This document shows positions 8,458 to 12,271 of a stretch of 12,271 nt of DNA, one piece after another. The DNA lies in contig NW_004440261.1 of NCBI RefSeq assembly GCF_000330505.1, positions 1,796 to 14,066 of the forward strand. The letters are read 5' to 3'. The notes under the pieces were generated by a model. The model was not told where the DNA came from. It made no database searches and saw only the letters and a list, made by a program, of their open reading frames with translations. How positions within the stretch are numbered: the stretch's first letter is position 1; each line of letters starts with the position of its first letter. The translations under genes and the position numbers were made by a program. This stretch comes from Entamoeba invadens IP1 (lineage: Eukaryota > Evosea > Mastigamoebida > Endamoebidae).

Positions 8458-8838
8458 TTAGTTGTTTATTAATTCTAGCATATATTTAATAAATAAAACT
8501 ATATATGAAATCGACTTTGTACAGAAACAAACGAGAGTAATAAGCATAGGGATCGTATAGGGGGTGATTTCAATTCTCATTCTAACAAGATACTCCAAGT
8601 TGTTATGTTTGAATAGGAAAGGAAGAATGAATTTATAGATTTTTAGACACGCCCAGTCGTCGCGCGTGTCGTTTTCTAAATAGATCGACACGACGACAGC
8701 CTTAAATGACGCATCATCTGTTCCAATTTCCGTTTGAAATTGTTTCAAAAAGTTCCAAATGAAAATGACTCCACGCGTTATATCTCCCGCTTCATCGCCC
8801 ATTAATGTCATTGGAACATATTGGTTGTTTATCGCCAT
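8458..8838 (-). CDS. Small orphan protein (126 residues unspliced; 103 if a candidate intron is removed)
   Basis: ATG at 8838 follows an in-frame TAG 9 bases upstream, so the frame starts here. The first ~90 residues have good coding character, with acidic and mixed segments such as MGDEAGDITRGVIFIW and YLENDTRDDWACLKIYKF. The last ~30 residues become AT-rich and hydrophobic. A GTTTGTTT donor occurs inside the frame at 8532, with a TAG acceptor at 8475-8477. Splicing there would end the protein almost at once (stop at 8469-8471). Unspliced, the stop is at 8458-8460 and the tail ITLVCFCTKSISYIVLFIKY could be a membrane segment. I recognise no family. The gene sits between the PP2C gene and the acidic-protein gene, all on the minus strand with separate spacers. 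Confidence 0.6.
   Translation of the reverse strand: MAINNQYVPMTLMGDEAGDITRGVIFIWNFLKQFQTEIGTDDASFKAVVVSIYLENDTRDDWACLKIYKFILPFLFKHNNLEYLVRMRIEITPYTIPMLITLVCFCTKSISYIVLFIKYMLELINN
8475..8532 (-). other. Candidate 58-nt intron in the small orphan gene
   Basis: On the minus strand the segment begins GTTTGTTTCTG and ends ATATGCTAG. Both ends fit the Entamoeba consensus and the 58-base length is typical. The upstream exon ends in phase 0; the downstream exon gives one codon and then TAA. Reading through gives 23 more residues, so neither form can be chosen from sequence alone. Confidence 0.4.
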
Positions 8839-9171
8839 ATTTCTTTCCTAGTTCACTTTTGAGGATTCTTTGTTTTCTTTTTTGTAGGAGATTTTTGGAA
8901 AATGTGCTAAGCACCAGCGAACCTTTCTCAACCCTTTGGGTTGTACTATATCGTATGACTATTTTTACTATATGGAATTGGTTTGTATATCTTGTAGAAC
9001 AATATAACAATTGTACTTTTAATTATATCTATTAACAATTATAGTTTTAATCCTTCCTCTTCTCCTTTTACCATTAGTGCATAATATTATATTATACAAT
9101 ATAATAAACATAAAAACGTCCATTATAACTTATGGATGTTGTATCAATATATTACAAGAAATGTTGTTGTA
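8839..9171. other. AT-rich spacer between the PP2C and orphan genes, with two GC-containing palindromes
   Basis: It holds the 3' flank of the PP2C gene and the promoter of the orphan gene, both on the minus strand. GTGCTAAGCAC (8904-8914) is a near-perfect palindrome, and CAACCCTTTGGGTTG (8929-8943) is a six-base-pair hairpin with a TTT loop. On the minus strand a GTGAACT motif (about 8850-8856) lies 12 bases before the orphan ATG and resembles a GAAC element. Frames on either strand here are short and lack motifs. I considered a tRNA because GGTTCGC occurs on the minus strand, but found no cloverleaf. Confidence 0.6.
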
Positions 9172-10783
9172 TCAATTTTTCTCTTCATCACTCTCCTTAA
9201 TTTCTCCTTCAGAGCAAAACTTCAAAGCAACACCTTTTTTCTTGTCAAAGTCCACAGGAGAGTTAAGAAAAGATCTTGTGTTCTCACCCGTTATGTCTTT
9301 TCGACAACGGTCTGGTCGAGGAGTTTGGACCAGACGTTCCCTTGGCTTGTGGGCGTGGATTAAGATTCCTCGGTCGTGGTTAAAATTATACGGCTCCATA
9401 TCGTTCCCACCAAAGAGTGTAATGGAATATGATGGGACATAGCAATTGATGACTTCTGGTATATCTCCACGCCTTTCCATTTTGAAGATCATCACTGTCG
9501 TGTGGTCGCACTTACCTGGGTATTCATGGGGGTCTTTCGGGTGTTTTTCGCCTTGTCGTTCTTCCATAAACGTTCGAATTCTTGTGGTCATGTTGACCAC
9601 ATACCTACTTGTGTTTTCACAAAAATCCTACCAGTCAATACACTCACACACGTGAATTATCAAGAAGCGTTGATTGATTCCATTGAAATGGTTTCTTTAT
9701 AGCTTATTATAGTAACCAGTCACTGTCTTACTCATCGAATTCCTCGACATATAAATTACTATAAATTATAATATAAATATGGTTAAATATAAGAAATGTC
9801 ATAATCAAAATACAAACAGCGAGAGACACTGAATTGGTAATAAAGTCCATAACTATCTCCTCAACAAATCTTGCCTTCTTCAAAGAACACTCCACGTCCT
9901 TTTCGGCTTCTTCCCATGTTTTGTATTGCAAAGAAACTTCTTTTGGTGTTTTTCCGGTGATGATTGGATCGAAGTTGTCGTGATATCCATCAGTTGCCAT
10001 AACCAAGAAATCGCCCTCATTGCATTCACAAATGTGGATATCACCGTTTCGCAAATCGGGGAACAATTTATCGACAAACGGGCCAATCCTCCCCCCACAA
10101 TCGGGTACTTCTTCAAGACTCTCTCGTAAGTTACCGACGACATGAGACACATCCTTTGTTGTTATGTTGTATCTTAAAGCGTGGCAGTCACCTATTGAGA
10201 GTGACAAAAGATATATTTGAGTATTGATATAGAAATAGGTGACTAACAAGATAGTGCTTGTTCCAATATGAAAAAGGTTTCCACTCTCTATGATTGCAAC
10301 ATGACCGGCTACGACAGAATCGACCATCACCTTTCCAATATCCCTCACATTTTTGCACATAAGAATGTTTTCAATGACTGAACTAAATATCGTGTTAACC
10401 GCTACAGTAGCCGCCTCACATACAGATGGTCCTATTCCACACCCATCCCCTAATACAAAGATGCCCAAGTTTTTAAATATAGCACCTTTGCCTTTGTCGC
10501 AAATCGGGTCGCCCATTTTCTTTTCATTTCGATATGGATAGGTCGAGAATGAAGTATACGAGAACGTGTCGGACGAGTAGATTGGATAGTGATTTGGAGG
10601 AGGGGTTGTATCTATCACTGTAATGGGTTGATCGTATTTATAAAATTTGACCTCGAGTTTTGGGAGTTTAGAGATGAGAGGTGAAAAGGTTTCATCAAAG
10701 CACTTCTCTATTTTGGTCTTTTCGCTTTTGGAGAGTTTCATGTACACCTCGGGTTCTGGTTTTTCTGTTTTTTTATTTTTCAT
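9172..10783 (-). CDS. PP2C-family (PTC7-like) Ser/Thr protein phosphatase, two exons
   Basis: Exon 1 is 10783-9818 (322 codons) and exon 2 is 9627-9172 (151 codons plus stop), giving 473 residues. It is a metal-dependent Ser/Thr phosphatase by family. Exon 1 carries FVLGDGCGIG (109-118, metal Asp D113), GTSTILL (174-180), LSIGDCHALRY (195-205) and GDFLVMATDGYHDN (257-270, metal Asp D265). Exon 2 supplies the missing last motif, YPGKCDHTTVMIFK (358-371, metal Asp D363). Neither exon alone makes a complete domain. The join reads NSVSLA then DFCENTSRYVVNM, a continuous helix in frame. The short-loop DGCGIG site and the inserted segment before the last motif are more like PPTC7/PTC7 and Entamoeba PP2Cs than classical PPM1. 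Residues 1-85 are a Lys/Pro-rich N-terminus, and about 100 residues follow the domain, ending in an acidic tail. ATG at 10783 is the first in frame. Substrate unknown. Confidence 0.88.
9628..9817 (-). other. 190-nt phase-0 intron in the PP2C gene
   Basis: On the minus strand it starts GTTTGTATTTTG at 9817 and ends with TAG at 9630-9628. Removing it joins exon 1 after codon 322 to GAT at 9627 in frame and restores the last PP2C motif. It is long for Entamoeba. An earlier TAG (9761-9759) would give a 59-nt intron of usual size, but the next codon would then be TAA. Without splicing, exon 1 reads into 29 hydrophobic codons and a stop at 9728. Confidence 0.75.
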
Positions 10784-11491
10784 AATTTTGGTTTTTAAAA
10801 AAATGTTTCACTCATTTTCTTGTTCTTAGTTATCTTCTTCAGTTTGAATATGTTTACTAGTATATTTATAGATATTTTATTACTTAATTTACTAATATAA
10901 TTGGGAGTTGTTATTGAAAAAAGTTGAGCTTATATAAAATTGTTTTGATGTAATTCATCGGGATAATTTACAGAAATCTTAAAAATTTGAGCATTTTCTA
11001 TTTTTGGTTGCATTTCACATTTTTTGAGTTCATTTTGTTGGTATTTGAATTAATCATTTTGCCAAATTATTATCTTTAGTAAATTTTTTTAATTAATATT
11101 AATAAAATTTTAATTTTTTTTTTTCAAACAGTTGTTTTAAAATAAAACAAACAAAACACCAAATGTATTTAATAGAATTAAAATTTACTATAATCAATTA
11201 ATTAAAAGACTAATTTATATATAATAATTTATACAAAACTAATTTATTAGTTTTTATTATTAAAAAAAACTAAATCTTACATTAATAAATTCATAACAAA
11301 AAAACTAAAGTTCTTTTTAACGTTAATTTTTTGTTAACTTTTTTGTCACCCTATCAATTGAGTAAAATAATCAGTCTTTTTATTTTACTCCATTTACTGT
11401 ACCATGAAATTTATATAATAATAATATAATATATAATACAATAAATAGAACATACCAACGCCTTCAACAAGACATTAGAACTTGAAAATCA
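10784..11491. other. Divergent AT-rich spacer between the PP2C and PRA1 genes
   Basis: These 708 bases hold the promoters of both flanking genes, transcribed away from each other. The sequence is mostly homopolymer A/T runs and short inverted repeats, for example GTTGTTTT pairing with AAAACAA near 11130-11152. On the minus strand the ATG at 10815 opens a six-codon frame (MSETFF, TAA at 10797-10795) ending 11 bases before the PP2C ATG, a possible upstream ORF. GAAC motifs occur on the plus strand at about 11447 and 11478, upstream of the PRA1 gene. I see no RNA gene or protein gene. Confidence 0.65.
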
Positions 11492-11967
11492 ATGGGAAAA
11501 AGTATTAAAGACGAATGGAACAAATTGACCAAAGCAGAGTTTAAAGTTCCCGCCGACCTTGATACTGTTTTGGTACGTTTAAATAAATTTACAGTACAAT
11601 ATACCAACCTTATTGCACTCTTAATTATCGCGTCTCTTTTTTCTATGATGTTTGTAGACACAATTTCATAAGATAAGAATTGCTAGAAGAACGAATTGAT
11701 GGAGTAACCAATAGATTTGTCTTTAAACCATTTGTGTGGGTTGTGTCTGTCACTCCACTTCCTTACATCGTATACCGAGTACTTTTAACAAAAAAATATG
11801 GAGTGAAAAAGGAAATTTCTATCATCGATGAAAGTCAAGTTGTAATGGTGTGTGGGATGGTTGGTGCCTATGTCGCATTTTTGGTTGATTCCCTTCCTGT
11901 GCTTGTGTTGGGGTTGATCCTTCCACTCATCGTTGTTATTCCAACAGCTGCTTTCCACGCTTTTTAG
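11492..11967 (+). CDS. PRA1-family protein (prenylated Rab acceptor type), two exons
   Basis: Exon 1 is 11492-11649 and exon 2 is 11715-11967, giving 136 residues. PRA1/Yip3 proteins are small hairpin membrane proteins of the Golgi, ER and endosomes that bind prenylated Rab GTPases and help place them on membranes. Exon 1 begins MGKSIKDEWNKLTK, then FKVPADLDTVLVRLNKFTVQ, which fits the PRA1 start (a VP-rich lead and the R...N...Y pattern before the first membrane pair). The join reads LIALLIIASLFSM then IFVFKPFVWVVSV, one continuous hydrophobic hairpin. After a polar loop (TKKYGVKKEISI) comes the second hydrophobic pair, ending PTAAFHAF, the typical AAFH signature near the C-terminus of PRA1 proteins. 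Length is at the short end for the family. Exon 1 unspliced would stop at 11669-11671, and exon 2 alone has no ATG at its start, so an unspliced scan misses the gene's true form. Confidence 0.87.
11650..11714 (+). other. 65-nt intron in the PRA1-family gene
   Basis: It begins GTTTGTAGAC and ends ACCAATAG, matching the Entamoeba donor and acceptor pattern and usual length. Exon 1 leaves two bases (AT) and exon 2 adds A, forming ATA (Ile), and the frame then runs to TAG at 11965-11967. An earlier TAG at about 11684-11686 would give a 37-nt intron but throws the frame into an early TGA. Confidence 0.85.
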
Positions 11968-12271
11968 TTGTGTTTTTTATTATTTTATAATGGAACTTTT
12001 ATTACTTGTTTTGGTTTGAGTTGCAAAAGTGCAATTTAAATGGTTTTGATTCAAAGTTTTTATGGTGTCAAGAAAACACCATACTAATGTGATTGTTGTT
12101 CAAAATTAAAAGTTTTTTTTATTGCATCTACTTTTCATGTAATTAAAATATAATTATAAAAAACTATAAATTACAATACAACTGTAGTTTTTTTAATAAT
12201 TGTTTTGTATATATTTGTTATATATAACAAACAAATTACCAACAAAAACATTCTAATTAATAAGAATAATA
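11968..12271. other. AT-rich 3' flank of the PRA1 gene with inverted repeats
   Basis: I see no coding frame. Three inverted repeats stand out: TATGGTGT/ACACCATA (12061-12068 and 12076-12083, seven-base loop), AAAAACTA/TAGTTTTT (about 12158 and 12185), and the 18-base perfect palindrome TTTGTTATATATAACAAA (12214-12231). T-rich stretches soon after the PRA1 stop may serve 3'-end formation. Confidence 0.6.
12061..12083. repeat. Perfect 8-bp stem-loop downstream of the PRA1 gene
   Basis: TATGGTGT, a seven-base loop CAAGAAA, then ACACCATA. It contains G/C pairs in an otherwise AT-only region, about 95 bases after the PRA1 stop. It could be an RNA hairpin in the 3' end or a chance structure. Confidence 0.45.

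Noticed and set aside
8880..8945. Possible tRNA because of GGTTCGC on the minus strand
   Set aside because: No matching acceptor, D or anticodon stems; Entamoeba tRNA genes usually lie in tandem arrays.
8805..9035. 76-codon plus-strand frame over the orphan promoter
   Set aside because: Low-complexity hydrophobic translation over an AT-rich spacer, overlapping the start of a better-supported gene.
9172..9600. Independent 142-residue gene starting at 9600
   Set aside because: That start is GTG; the frame carries the last PP2C motif and joins in phase to the upstream exon.
9728..9817. C-terminal hydrophobic segment of the unspliced PP2C frame, resembling a membrane anchor
   Set aside because: It begins exactly at a GTTTGT donor and is AT-rich intron sequence; splicing restores a conserved motif instead.
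9759..9817. 59-nt intron as the main PP2C splice form
   Set aside because: Frame enters TAA immediately and loses the last metal-binding motif; kept only as a possible alternative.
11680..11967. Independent 95-residue gene starting at 11680
   Set aside because: That start is TTG and falls inside the intron; the frame is exon 2 of the PRA1 gene.

Overview
The window reads as nuclear DNA of a compact, AT-rich protist genome, and Entamoeba is the best fit. The evidence is coding DNA set in very AT-rich spacers, short intergenic gaps, rare short introns with a GTTTGT donor and TAG acceptor, a BspA-type leucine-rich repeat protein, and a PP2C of the kind Entamoeba carries in number. Coding DNA here is clearly less AT-rich than in E. 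histolytica, so E. invadens or a relative is my guess. The species is inferred, not shown.

Layout. (1) 1-1820, minus: the first ~606 codons of an OCRL-type inositol polyphosphate 5-phosphatase followed by an ASH domain; the 3' end lies outside the window. (2) 1821-2223: AT-rich spacer with a fold-back, MITE-like structure. (3) 2224-3522, minus: BspA-like LRR protein. (4) 3523-4139: divergent AT-rich promoter region. (5) 4140-6527, plus: coatomer alpha subunit that stops before the usual C-terminal epsilon-COP-binding domain. (6) 6593-8416, minus: unrecognised protein with an alpha-helical N-terminal half and a highly acidic C-terminal half. (7) 8458-8838, minus: small orphan gene with a possible intron near its end. 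(8) 9172-10783, minus: PP2C/PTC7-like phosphatase in two exons separated by a 190-nt intron; unspliced reading frames split it into two apparent genes. (9) 10784-11491: long divergent AT-rich spacer. (10) 11492-11967, plus: PRA1-family Rab-regulating membrane protein, recovered only by removing a 65-nt intron. (11) 11968-12271: AT-rich spacer with several inverted repeats.

Three of the seven genes belong to membrane traffic: a phosphoinositide phosphatase acting on Golgi and endosomal membranes, a COPI coat subunit and a PRA1 family protein. They are not an operon: strands differ and each has its own spacer. The points most worth following are the naturally shortened alpha-COP, the two intron-split genes that simple reading-frame calling would miss or break, and the two orphan proteins. 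I found no rRNA, tRNA, CRISPR or intact transposon gene.
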